Shown: piece by piece, positions 16,252 through 23,462 of the stretch
Numbering within the stretch: the first letter of the stretch is position 1
Layout of the letters: the number at the start of each line of letters is the position of its first letter
Position numbers and translations under genes: made by a program
The notes under the pieces: model-generated
Database searches by the model: none
What the model saw: only the letters and a program-made list of their open reading frames with translations
What the model was told of the DNA's origin: nothing
NCBI GenBank assembly: GCA_030147325.1
Contig: JASLAA010000066.1
Span: 1 to 27,710 of the forward strand
DNA length: 27,710 nt
Reading direction: 5' to 3'
DNA from: Arthrobacter sp.
Lineage (GTDB): Bacteria; Actinomycetota; Actinomycetes; Actinomycetales; Micrococcaceae

Positions 16252-16263
16252 TTAATGGGGACC

Positions 16264-17364
16264 ATGACTGCCGCCACGGAAATCCGCCGCGCACTGGTCG
16301 TCGAGGACGACGTCGACATCCGGGGCCTGCTCGTCCAGATCCTCACGCGCGAGGGATTCGAGGTGGCAGAAGCGGCGACCGCACGCGAGGGACTGATCAA
16401 GGCGCGTGCAGGTGCCGACCTCATCACCCTCGACCTGAACCTGCCCGACGGCGACGGCGTGGACATCTGCCGCGAGGTCCGCACGTTCTCCGACGCCTAC
16501 ATCCTCATGATCACTGCCCGCACCGACGAGATCGAGCGTCTGACCGGACTCGAGACCGGTGCGGACGACTACATCAGCAAACCCTTCAGCCCGCGGGAAC
16601 TCGTCGCCCGCATCAATTCCCTCTTCCGGCGCCAGAGCCGCCAGGACGCAGTGGACGTCGCCAACGCCGACGAGCGCCAGCGCGCGGCCGAGGTACAGCA
16701 GAATCTCCTCCCCCGCGACAACCTCTGGCTCCGCGACTACGAACTGGCCGGGCGCTTCCGGCCGTCGCGCAGCGTCGGTGGGGACTTCTACGACTGGTAC
16801 GGGACCCCGGACGGGCTGCACTTCACGGTCGCCGATGCCATGGGCAAGGGGATGGGGGCAGCCCTGATCGCTGCCACCGTGCGGGCGATCATGCGTTCCG
16901 TGAGCTCCGAGCCGAACACGGAGACCGCGTTCGCCATGGCCGCGCGCGCCACGGAGGCTGACCTCGACCAGACCAGCTCCTTCGTCACGCTCTTCCACGG
17001 CCGCCTCACCGCGGACGCCGGCGCGGTCAGCTATGTCGACGCCGGCCACGGCCTCGCACTGCATGTCTCCGCCGACGGCAGCGTCACGCGTCTTCCCTCC
17101 GCGGGCCCGCCCGTGGGCGCCTGGCCGGACCAGTCCTGGGCCGCGGGCTCACTGCACCTCGAACCGGGCGACTCCCTGGCGATCGTCAGTGACGGGCTGC
17201 TCGACATCTACGAGACCGTCGACGACTTCACCGAGGCGGTGGCAGGGGTCATCACGGCCGCCGACGACGCGGATGCCGCCTGCGCCGTCCTGCTCGACCT
17301 GGCCGACGTACCGGAGGTGGCCGACGACGTCACGGTCGTCATCCTCCGGCGTTCCCCGGCCTGA
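16264..17364 (+). CDS. Response regulator with PP2C (RsbU/SpoIIE-type) phosphatase output
   Basis: A 366-residue fusion. The receiver (about 7-120) has the acidic pocket VVEDDVD, phospho-acceptor D57 in ITLDLNLPDGDG, T84 and K106 in YISKPFSPREL. A linker with EVQQNLLP leads into a PP2C phosphatase (about 150-362). Its metal-binding aspartates are all present: GGDFYDWY (D174), VADAMGKGMG (D191), IVSDGLLD (D310) and ADDVTVVIL (354-355). Such proteins dephosphorylate a STAS anti-anti-sigma protein when activated by a histidine kinase. The expected substrate is the STAS protein encoded 58 bases downstream. An in-frame ATG at 16255 would add three residues; I prefer 16264 because of the nearby -10 box. 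Confidence 0.93.
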   Translation: MTAATEIRRALVVEDDVDIRGLLVQILTREGFEVAEAATAREGLIKARAGADLITLDLNLPDGDGVDICREVRTFSDAYILMITARTDEIERLTGLETGADDYISKPFSPRELVARINSLFRRQSRQDAVDVANADERQRAAEVQQNLLPRDNLWLRDYELAGRFRPSRSVGGDFYDWYGTPDGLHFTVADAMGKGMGAALIAATVRAIMRSVSSEPNTETAFAMAARATEADLDQTSSFVTLFHGRLTADAGAVSYVDAGHGLALHVSADGSVTRLPSAGPPVGAWPDQSWAAGSLHLEPGDSLAIVSDGLLDIYETVDDFTEAVAGVITAADDADAACAVLLDLADVPEVADDVTVVILRRSPA

Positions 17365-17422
17365 CCTGCCGCCTCCGGCGGCGATAGACGACGACACACC
17401 AGGACCACAGAAGGAAGTGCAC

Positions 17423-17755
17423 ATGGAATTCACCACGCAGGACAAGGGACGCTACACGGAGGTGTCGGCCAGCGGTCGGCTGAACATGGTCGCGGCACCC
17501 AAGCTGCGCGAAGTCATCAACGAGGTGGTCGGCGCAGGCGGGAAGCGCATCGTCGTCAATCTGGCGGAGACGAGCTTCATGGACTCCTCCGGTCTCGGCG
17601 CGCTCATCGGCTGCCTGAAGCTGGCCCGGCAGTCCGGGGGCGATCTCCGGATCGCCGCGGCGCAGCCGCAGGTCATCATGGTGCTCGAGCTCACCAGCAT
17701 GCACCGGGTGCTGACCCCGCACGCCACCTCAGAGGACGCGTTCCTCAATGACTGA
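17423..17755 (+). CDS. STAS-domain anti-anti-sigma factor
   Basis: A 110-residue single STAS domain, like SpoIIAA and RsbV. The conserved phosphorylation loop reads TSFMDSSGLGALIGCLK, and the first serine of DSSG is the usual target of the RsbW-type kinase. The unphosphorylated form is expected to bind the anti-sigma partner and release its target. The ATG at 17423 has AAGGAAG six bases upstream. The gene lies between the PP2C phosphatase that would activate it and the ATPase that would phosphorylate it, overlapping the latter by eight bases. Identification is firm; the final target is unknown. Confidence 0.93.
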   Translation: MEFTTQDKGRYTEVSASGRLNMVAAPKLREVINEVVGAGGKRIVVNLAETSFMDSSGLGALIGCLKLARQSGGDLRIAAAQPQVIMVLELTSMHRVLTPHATSEDAFLND

Positions 17756-18209
17756 CATCCTGGCCCGCCGGACCCTCGAGGAACCGGCGAGCGACGAGGC
17801 CATCGAGAACCTGCATGGCGTTCTCGACCAGCTGTGGATCGACGCCGCCTTCGTGCCCGAGCTCGATCAGATGGCGTTCACGACGGCAGTGATCGAGGCG
17901 GCGAGCAATGTTGTGCAGCACGGCGTGCCCTCCGAGGGTGCCACCCTGCTCCTGGGCGTGGAACTGACCGTGGAGACCGAGCGCCTCCGCGCCGTGATCA
18001 CCGAGATCGGGGCGGCCGCCCATGATCCCGTCCTGGATCTCGACCCGCCCGAGGCCCCCGAGCCGATCGGCGACCCGCTCCTGGAGGGATTCGACGAGTC
18101 GGGGCGCGGCCTCTCGATGATCCGGGCGCTCGTCACGACCGTCACGGTCGAGCGGCAGGGCGATTCGAACGTCTGGGTCCTCTCGCGCGATTCGGAGTCA
18201 GGGAGCTGA
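17748..18209 (+). CDS. RsbW-like ATPase (anti-sigma/serine kinase family) with atypical G1 box
   Basis: A 153-residue GHKL ATPase of the HATPase_c_2 class. The N box is VIEAASNVVQHG, with the metal-binding Glu and Asn present. The G2 box GRGLSMIRALV is present. The G1 box, normally DxGxG or D-D-G-x-x-F-D-P in actinobacterial members, reads TEIGAAAHDP, so the adenine-contacting aspartate is glutamate and a glycine is lost. Kinase activity may be reduced or altered. It starts at the ATG at 17748, inside the last codons of the STAS gene, so production is coupled. By family it should hold a sigma factor inactive and phosphorylate the STAS protein. No sigma factor is encoded nearby. Confidence 0.87.
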   Translation: MTDILARRTLEEPASDEAIENLHGVLDQLWIDAAFVPELDQMAFTTAVIEAASNVVQHGVPSEGATLLLGVELTVETERLRAVITEIGAAAHDPVLDLDPPEAPEPIGDPLLEGFDESGRGLSMIRALVTTVTVERQGDSNVWVLSRDSESGS

Positions 18210-18230
18210 TCCGACGGCAGGCCCCGTCCC

Positions 18231-19199
18231 TCACGGAAGAGCCGGCCGCCCGAGGAACGAGGCGATGTCGGCGTAGACCGTCCTGGATTCCGGCAGCCGC
18301 GGGAACGCCGGGAACACGTGGAACCCGCCCGGGTACACCTTCAGGGTGACGTTCGCGCCCGCAGCGACCGCCCGGTCCCGGAAGACCAGGGCATCCGCCA
18401 TGCAGACGTCCCGGGTGCCCTGGTAGATGCGCGTGACCGGCACCGCCGCCAGCAGCTCCTCCGGAGCGCAGGCCGGGCTGACGAGCGGTGTCCTCGGATC
18501 ATCGCCCCCGGCCCACCACAGGCCGGCCTGGACCCCGCCGGCCACCGAGAGCATCGGGTCGACGGCGTCGTACGTGGGGATCTCCGGGTTGGTGGCCGTG
18601 ACATCGAGCCAGGGCGAGAAGGCGACGACACGGCCGGGCGCGGGAAGCCCCGCGTCGAGGAACGCCCAGGGTTGGGCGATGGCCAGCGCACCGCCGGCGG
18701 AATCCCCCATCAGCGTGATGTCCTCCGGTCGCGCCGTGCGGAGTACCTCCCGATAGACCGATACGAGGTAGGGGAACGCCTCCCGGTACGTGCTCTCGGG
18801 TGCCAGCCGGTAGAGGGGCACGGTGACCGCCGCCCCCGTCCGCTTGGTGAGTTCGGCGATGATCCACCAGTGCGGCCGTCCCAGCTCGTTGATGTAGATG
18901 CCGCCGTGCGTGTAGATGATGTGGGAGCGGGTGGCACCGAGCAGCGGCCGGACGGTGATGGTCCGTACTCCGCCGACCCGCTTCTCCTGGATGGTGTGCG
19001 TCTGCTTCAGCGTCCAGGGGATCGCGGCCACCGCCGGGTAGCTCCGGCCCGGGTACTTCGCGTTCACCCAGTCGGTGCCCGCGAGGTTGCGCTTCGTGGG
19101 GAGGAAGCGGATCAGTCGGGCTGCGATGCGCATGGCCCTCGAGCCGTCGGCGACGCTCGGTCCGACTGTCTCCGTGCCCGTGGGCTGTCCGCTCGTCAT
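18231..19199 (-). CDS. Alpha/beta hydrolase, hormone-sensitive-lipase type esterase
   Basis: A 322-residue serine hydrolase. The oxyanion motif HGG is in IIYTHGGIYINE, the nucleophile is in MGDSAGGALAIA, the acid is probably the Asp in QGTRDVCMADA and the histidine is in YPGGFHVFPAFP. This set defines the HSL (bacterial family IV, alpha/beta hydrolase-3) esterases, which usually cut short-chain esters. The first 70 residues form the cap region, with no signal peptide. The ATG at 19199 has TAGGCT six bases upstream and no ribosome-binding site, so the mRNA may be leaderless. It converges on the RsbW-like gene with only 21 bases between stops and no terminator in the gap. The natural substrate is unknown. 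Confidence 0.88.
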   Translation of the reverse strand: MTSGQPTGTETVGPSVADGSRAMRIAARLIRFLPTKRNLAGTDWVNAKYPGRSYPAVAAIPWTLKQTHTIQEKRVGGVRTITVRPLLGATRSHIIYTHGGIYINELGRPHWWIIAELTKRTGAAVTVPLYRLAPESTYREAFPYLVSVYREVLRTARPEDITLMGDSAGGALAIAQPWAFLDAGLPAPGRVVAFSPWLDVTATNPEIPTYDAVDPMLSVAGGVQAGLWWAGGDDPRTPLVSPACAPEELLAAVPVTRIYQGTRDVCMADALVFRDRAVAAGANVTLKVYPGGFHVFPAFPRLPESRTVYADIASFLGRPALP

Positions 19200-19205
19200 G
19201 GGGTC

Positions 19206-19211
19206 AGCCTA
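19206..19211 (-). promoter_or_regulatory. -10 box of a likely leaderless esterase mRNA
   Basis: Minus-strand TAGGCT (19211-19206) lies exactly six bases (gacccc) before the ATG at 19199. CCGACA, 19 bases further upstream on that strand, matches four of six bases of TTGACA. No Shine-Dalgarno sequence is present. Confidence 0.5.
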
Positions 19212-19326
19212 GTGCCGGGCGGTGGCCGTGTGTCGGCTCTGTCATGCTGGTCCGGGGCCTGGACGTCGCCGGTCGCCGTGCGCCACCCGCCGTGCCCGCA
19301 GCCGATCCGACCAGCCGAAGGAAGAG

Positions 19327-19962
19327 ATGGATACCACGACGAATATCGCCCTTGCCGCCGATCTGCTCGGCGTCTTCTTCTTCGCGGTCTCGGGCTCGCT
19401 GTTGGCTGCGCGCAAGGGGTTCGACCTCGTCGGTTCACTCCTCCTCGCCTCCCTCGCCTCCCTCGGCGGAGGAGTAGCCCGGGACCTCATCATCGGCGTT
19501 CCTCCGGCGGCCTTCACCAACCCCGCCTACCTGCTCCCGCCCCTGGTGGCCACGGCGCTCGTCTACTTCGTCTTCTCCGGCATGGAGCGGGTCAAACGTG
19601 TCCTGGTGGTCTTCGATGCCGCCGGCCTGGCCCTGTTCTGCATCACGGGCACCGTGAAGGCGCTCGACGTCGGGCTGAATCCCGTCTCCGCCGTGCTGCT
19701 CGGTGTCACCACGGCGGTGGGTGGCGGCCTGCTGCGCGACGTCGTCGCCAATGAGGTCCCCCAGCTCTTCGACCCCCGGGACATCTACGCCCTGCCCGCG
19801 ATGCTGGGCGCCGGCGTGGTCGCCGTGCTGTATCTCACCGGGACCTTCACGATCATCACCGGGACGCTCGCCGCGTCCCTGGTGTTCTCGCTCCGCGTCC
19901 TCGCCTGGCGCTACGGCTGGCATGCACCCCTCGCCTCCCGGACCTGGAGCGCACGCAGGTAG
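19327..19962 (+). CDS. TRIC-type (UPF0126/YicG-like) cation channel family membrane protein
   Basis: A 211-residue membrane protein with seven likely helices in two similar halves. Each half carries the family signature GGGxxRD: GGGVARDLIIG in the first and GGGLLRDVVANEVP in the second, each following an FFFAVSG or LFCITGT helix. Bacterial members form trimeric channels for monovalent cations in structural studies, but the role in the cell is unclear. I start at the ATG at 19327, directly after AAGGAAGAG; the upstream extension of the frame to 19222 is not membrane-like. It is divergent from the esterase gene across 127 bases and appears to be a single gene. Confidence 0.9.
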   Translation: MDTTTNIALAADLLGVFFFAVSGSLLAARKGFDLVGSLLLASLASLGGGVARDLIIGVPPAAFTNPAYLLPPLVATALVYFVFSGMERVKRVLVVFDAAGLALFCITGTVKALDVGLNPVSAVLLGVTTAVGGGLLRDVVANEVPQLFDPRDIYALPAMLGAGVVAVLYLTGTFTIITGTLAASLVFSLRVLAWRYGWHAPLASRTWSARR

Positions 19963-19984
19963 CCCGCGCGCCGGGCGTGGCGGC

Positions 19985-19990
19985 TAGGAT
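19985..19990 (+). promoter_or_regulatory. Candidate -10 box of the SUKH-like/HIT gene pair
   Basis: TAGGAT matches the strong -10 pattern. Transcription would start near 19997, leaving a leader of about 27 bases that contains CTGGAG before the GTG at 20024. It lies 23 bases after the TRIC-type gene. Confidence 0.45.
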
Positions 19991-20023
19991 GGACGAACCC
20001 CCACCACCACTCCTGGAGTACTT

Positions 20024-20449
20024 GTGACTGAGCTGTTTTCCGACAAATTCCGCGCCCTGGTGCCCGTGTACTTCGAGGACGACTGGGCCGAGGAGGACGG
20101 CCTGTCCGAGGACGAACTGGCCGAGATGCTCGAAGGCAAGGATTTCGAGCTTCCGCTGGCCCTGCGTGATTTCTACCGCGCGGTGGGCGCCACCGAGGAC
20201 ATCATGGAGGCGTTCCACTTCTTCTGGGACCCCGACGAGCTGGAGATCGAGGACGGCTACCTCCTGTTCCTGGAGGACGAGGAGGAGCAGTACACGTGGG
20301 GTATGAGGGCTGACCAGCTGGACGTCCCCGACCCGATCGTCTGGCGGCGCAACAACGCGCGCGGCGAGTGGCAGAGCGAGGAGGGCACGTTCAGCGAGTA
20401 CGTGCTCGATCTGTTCGAGTGGGTGTTCGAGGAGACCGAGGAGGACTGA
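20024..20449 (+). CDS. Acidic SUKH/SMI1-KNR4-like protein of unknown function
   Basis: A 141-residue, strongly acidic protein (runs of Asp and Glu at both ends and in the middle, such as LEDEEEQY). The order of LPLALRDFYRAVG, the FFWDPDELEIEDGYLLFLED strand region, YTWGMRADQLD and DPIVWRR resembles the SMI1/KNR4 (SUKH) fold. SUKH proteins include many toxin-immunity proteins, but no toxin is next to this one. The start is GTG at 20024 with CTGGAG about eight bases upstream. The stop shares a base with the ATG of the HIT gene (TGATG), so the two are translated together. Family membership is my pattern reading and needs a profile search. Confidence 0.75.
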   Translation: MTELFSDKFRALVPVYFEDDWAEEDGLSEDELAEMLEGKDFELPLALRDFYRAVGATEDIMEAFHFFWDPDELEIEDGYLLFLEDEEEQYTWGMRADQLDVPDPIVWRRNNARGEWQSEEGTFSEYVLDLFEWVFEETEED

Positions 20450-20925
20450 TGGAGTTCGCCCACCACGCGCCCGAGGGCTACCGGTGTCCCTTCTGCGATC
20501 TGGCACGCGGCGATTTCACCAATCCCCGCAACCTGTGCCGCCCGGGTGACCTCATCTACTCGGACGAGCTGGTGCTGGCGTTCATCGCGTCCCACGGGTT
20601 CGAGCCGAACCCGGGCCACGTCCTCATCACCCCCCGGCAGCACGTCGAACTGCTGTACGAACTGCCCGACGACGTCGCCGGCCGCCTCATGACGCTCACC
20701 CGGGACATCGCCATCGCGATCAAGCTCGCCTGGGCCCCCGATGGAGTCTCCACCCGGCAGCACAACGAGCCGGCGGGCAGCCAGCACGTGTGGCACTACC
20801 ACCAGCACGTCCTGCCCCGCTGGCACGACGACGGCTTCTACTTCACACCGAAGCGGCCCATCGTCGATCCCGGTATCCGTGCGCGGAAGGCCGACGAGCT
20901 GAGGGCGCACCTGCCGACGTCGTAG
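20449..20925 (+). CDS. HIT-domain protein (nucleotide hydrolase/transferase)
   Basis: A 158-residue histidine-triad protein. The triad region is SQHVWHYHQHVLPRW, with the H-x-H-x-H pattern and the usual upstream NEPAGSQ segment that binds phosphate. An N-terminal CPFCD pair fits the zinc or structural cysteines of HINT and Fhit-like proteins. FIASHGFEPNPGHVLITPRQH is the conserved strand before the nucleotide pocket. The family hydrolyses nucleotide conjugates such as nucleoside phosphoramidates or dinucleoside polyphosphates; which one cannot be read here. The ATG overlaps the stop of the SUKH-like gene by one base. Confidence 0.92.
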   Translation: MEFAHHAPEGYRCPFCDLARGDFTNPRNLCRPGDLIYSDELVLAFIASHGFEPNPGHVLITPRQHVELLYELPDDVAGRLMTLTRDIAIAIKLAWAPDGVSTRQHNEPAGSQHVWHYHQHVLPRWHDDGFYFTPKRPIVDPGIRARKADELRAHLPTS

Positions 20926-20944
20926 GTTCCCGCACGTCGTCGCT

Positions 20945-20959
20945 CCGCCCACCGGGCGG
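20945..20959. terminator. Hairpin between convergent HIT and prenyl synthase genes
   Basis: CCGCCC and GGGCGG pair around an ACC loop, 20 bases after the HIT stop. The intergenic region (20926-21041) is convergent, so a terminator is expected; the stem is short and lacks a T-run. Confidence 0.4.
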
Positions 20960-21041
20960 CGTCACGGGGACGTGCCGACCGGAACGGAGGCGGTGTCCGT
21001 CCGGGGAGCCGCACACGAAGCCGCCGCGCCGGCAGCGGGCG

Positions 21042-22136
21042 CTAGACGTCCCTGCTGACGACGGCCTGCGCGAAGCTCTCCAGGGCCCGCTTCACCGTAC
21101 TGTCCGGCAACGGGGCGAGGGCTGCCACGGCGTCGTCCGCCCACTGCTGCGCGACGGCCCACGCCGCCTGCGTCTGCGGGTGGGCGCGGACGGCGGCAAC
21201 GGCCTCGGCAAGTGCATCATCGGAGGACAGATCGCTGTCGACGAGTGCGACGACGTCGGCCGCCGAGGAGTCACCGGCAGCCGCGGCACGCCGCAGCAGG
21301 ATCACCGGGAGGGTGGGGACGCCCTCGCGGAGGTCGGTCCCGGGCGCCTTGCCGGACTTCACCTTGAGGCCGGTGACATCGATGACGTCGTCCGCCAGCT
21401 GGAACGCGACCCCGACCTTCTCGCCGTAGGAGACCATGACGTCGACGACCTCGGGCGGCGTGTCCGCGAAGATCGCCCCGAGCTGCCCCGACGCGGCGAC
21501 CAGGGAACCGGTCTTGTCGGCGATGACGGAGAGGTAGTGCTCGAGGTCGTCCTGGCCGTCGCGCGGTCCGACCGTCTCGTGCAGCTGCCCGAGGCACAGC
21601 CGCTCGAAGGTGCGTGCCTGGATCCCGAGGGCCCTGCCGCCGAGTTCGGACACGAGGATGGAGGCGCGGGCGAAGATGAGGTCGCCGGTGAGGATGGCGA
21701 CCGAGTTGCCCCACACCTCATGGGCGGTGGGAGCGCCGCGACGGAAGGGGGCCGAGTCCATGACGTCGTCGTGGTACAGGGTGGCCAGATGCGTGAGTTC
21801 CACGACGACGGCGGCCTGGACCACCTTGGTGCGGGCGGGGTTGCCGAGGTGCGAGGCGAGGATCGTCAGGAGCGGCCGGATGCGTTTGCCGCCGGCTTCG
21901 ACGAGGTGGCGGCTCGTGGCGTCGGCAAGCGGATCGGAGTTCGCGATGGCCCCGCGCAGCTGCTTCTCCACCTCCGCCAGGCAGGACGATACAGCCGGCC
22001 CGAGCTCCGGGTCCTCGGCGATGAGGGCGAAACCCGGAGGCAGCCGGAGGGCGTCTGCCTCGTCCGGGGCGTCCGCCGTGTCCAGCGCGCTGTTGAGACC
22101 CACGCTGGTCCACCCGGAGTCGAAGGATTCTGTCAC
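21042..22136 (-). CDS. Long-chain polyprenyl diphosphate synthase (menaquinone side chain)
   Basis: A 364-residue trans-prenyltransferase that extends farnesyl or geranylgeranyl diphosphate with isopentenyl units. The first aspartate motif is YHDDVMD (D123-D127) and the second is FQLADDVIDVTG. GGKRIRPLL near residue 92 binds diphosphate. The fifth residue before the first motif is a small alanine, which usually allows long products, so a hepta- to nonaprenyl synthase for menaquinone is likely. The first 40 residues are a nonconserved extension. The GTG at 22136 has no ribosome-binding site and follows the reductase stop by nine bases. It is the third gene after menG and the menJ-like reductase. 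Confidence 0.9.
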   Translation of the reverse strand: MTESFDSGWTSVGLNSALDTADAPDEADALRLPPGFALIAEDPELGPAVSSCLAEVEKQLRGAIANSDPLADATSRHLVEAGGKRIRPLLTILASHLGNPARTKVVQAAVVVELTHLATLYHDDVMDSAPFRRGAPTAHEVWGNSVAILTGDLIFARASILVSELGGRALGIQARTFERLCLGQLHETVGPRDGQDDLEHYLSVIADKTGSLVAASGQLGAIFADTPPEVVDVMVSYGEKVGVAFQLADDVIDVTGLKVKSGKAPGTDLREGVPTLPVILLRRAAAAGDSSAADVVALVDSDLSSDDALAEAVAAVRAHPQTQAAWAVAQQWADDAVAALAPLPDSTVKRALESFAQAVVSRDV

Positions 22137-22142
22137 GGTCTA

Positions 22143-22148
22143 AGACTA
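22143..22148 (-). promoter_or_regulatory. -10-like hexamer overlapping the reductase stop codon
   Basis: Minus-strand TAGTCT (22148-22143) begins with the TAG stop codon of the menJ-like gene and lies six bases (tagacc) before the GTG of the prenyl synthase. It could be an internal promoter giving a leaderless synthase mRNA, or a chance match at a tightly coupled junction. Confidence 0.4.
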
Positions 22149-23462
22149 ACGAAGTGGGGCGGCGCTTTGCGCACCCAGGTAGCCGGCCAGGGAGGGCTGG
22201 TTCGAGGTGGGCGGGACGAGCGACTCCAGCAGGTGGATGACGCGGTCCTCGAAACCCCGACCGCCGCTGTCCGTCAGGTTCGCGAGCATCCGCACCACGA
22301 AGCGCATCAGCACCGGCACCGGCATCCCGGTCCGCAGGGCGAGGGAGAGGATGGCGGGCTTGCCGATGAGGTGGGCGAACATGCGTCCGAGGGTGAAATG
22401 GCTGCCCCACTGCGCACGCAGGTACGGCGCGTATGCCGACATCACCTGGTCGCGGCCGAGCGGGGAGGCCACCGATTGCGCGCGCTCGATGAACTCGGCG
22501 GCGTAGCGCGCGGACTCCATCGCGTAGGAGATGCCCTCGCCGTTGAACGGGGACACCATGCCCCCGGCATCGCCGAGGAGCAGGAGGCCCGGGCTGTAGT
22601 GCGGTGTCCGGTTGAAGCCCATCGGAAGGGCAGCTCCGCGGATCTCCCCCACCTGGTTCTCGGGACTGAAGCCCCACTCGGCGGGCATGCCCGCGGTCCA
22701 GTCGCGCAGGACCTGCTTGTAGTCCAGCTTCCCGAACTCGGCCGACGAGTTGAGGATGCCGAGGCCGACGTTCGAGGTACCGTCCCCGACGCCGAACACC
22801 CAGCCGTAGCCCGGCAGCGGCTTCCCGTTGGCGTCCGGCAGCTCGAGCCAGCCCTCCATCCAGTCGTCGTCGGTCCGCGGGCTCGTGAAGTAGGTGCGCA
22901 CGGCGACACCCAGCGGCCGGTCGTCGCGCTTCTGCATACCGAGGCTGACGGCGGTGCGGGTGGAGTTCCCGTCGGCCGCCAGGACGACGTCGGCGGTGAA
23001 GTCCCGCGTCTCGCCCGTCTTGCGACCGTCGGCATCGAGCAGGTTCACGGTCACCCCGGTGACGCGGCCGGAGTCGTCCCGGATGGCTGTCGAGACCGAG
23101 TGGCCTTCGAGGATGGTGGCGCCGGCGGATCGGGCGTGCTCGGCGAGCGCTTCGTCGAAACCGAGACGGGTGCGCACCAGACCGTAGTCGGGGAAGTCGC
23201 TGAGTTCGGGCCAGGGCACCTCGACGGTGTGCTTGCCCGCGATGAGCCGGAGCCCCTTGTTGCGGCGCCAGCCCTCGCTCTCGTCGTGCGGCAGCCCGAG
23301 GAGCTGCAGTTCACGCGTGGCACGCGGCGTCAGTCCGTCGCCGCAGACCTTCTCCCGGGGGAAGAACGTCTTCTCGAGGACGGTGACCTCGATGCCGGCG
23401 GTTGCGAGGTAGAACGCTGCGGTGGATCCGGCGGGGCCGGCGCCGACGATCAGGACGGACAT
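22146..23462 (-). CDS. menJ: Geranylgeranyl-reductase family flavoprotein, likely menaquinone reductase
   Basis: A 438-residue FAD protein. It starts with the binding motif LIVGAGPAGSTAAFYL, followed by KVCGDGLTPRA typical of the geranylgeranyl reductase family. The second FAD motif is LLLLGDAGGMVSPFNGEG followed by ISYAM. In Mycobacterium tuberculosis a related protein, MenJ, saturates one isoprene of the menaquinone tail. Its place directly between menG and a polyprenyl synthase supports that role here, though geranylgeranyl reduction for other lipids is possible. The ATG at 23462 abuts the menG stop with no gap (TAGATG) and without a clear ribosome-binding site, so translation is probably coupled. 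The C-terminal 60 residues are the usual hydrophobic membrane-associating region. Confidence 0.87.
   Translation of the reverse strand: MSVLIVGAGPAGSTAAFYLATAGIEVTVLEKTFFPREKVCGDGLTPRATRELQLLGLPHDESEGWRRNKGLRLIAGKHTVEVPWPELSDFPDYGLVRTRLGFDEALAEHARSAGATILEGHSVSTAIRDDSGRVTGVTVNLLDADGRKTGETRDFTADVVLAADGNSTRTAVSLGMQKRDDRPLGVAVRTYFTSPRTDDDWMEGWLELPDANGKPLPGYGWVFGVGDGTSNVGLGILNSSAEFGKLDYKQVLRDWTAGMPAEWGFSPENQVGEIRGAALPMGFNRTPHYSPGLLLLGDAGGMVSPFNGEGISYAMESARYAAEFIERAQSVASPLGRDQVMSAYAPYLRAQWGSHFTLGRMFAHLIGKPAILSLALRTGMPVPVLMRFVVRMLANLTDSGGRGFEDRVIHLLESLVPPTSNQPSLAGYLGAQSAAPLR

Noticed and set aside
16255..16263. ATG at 16255 as the start of the receiver-PP2C protein.
   Set aside because: It lies three bases after a -10-like box, so it would probably not be in the transcript. 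The ATG at 16264 is preferred, though the difference is only three residues.
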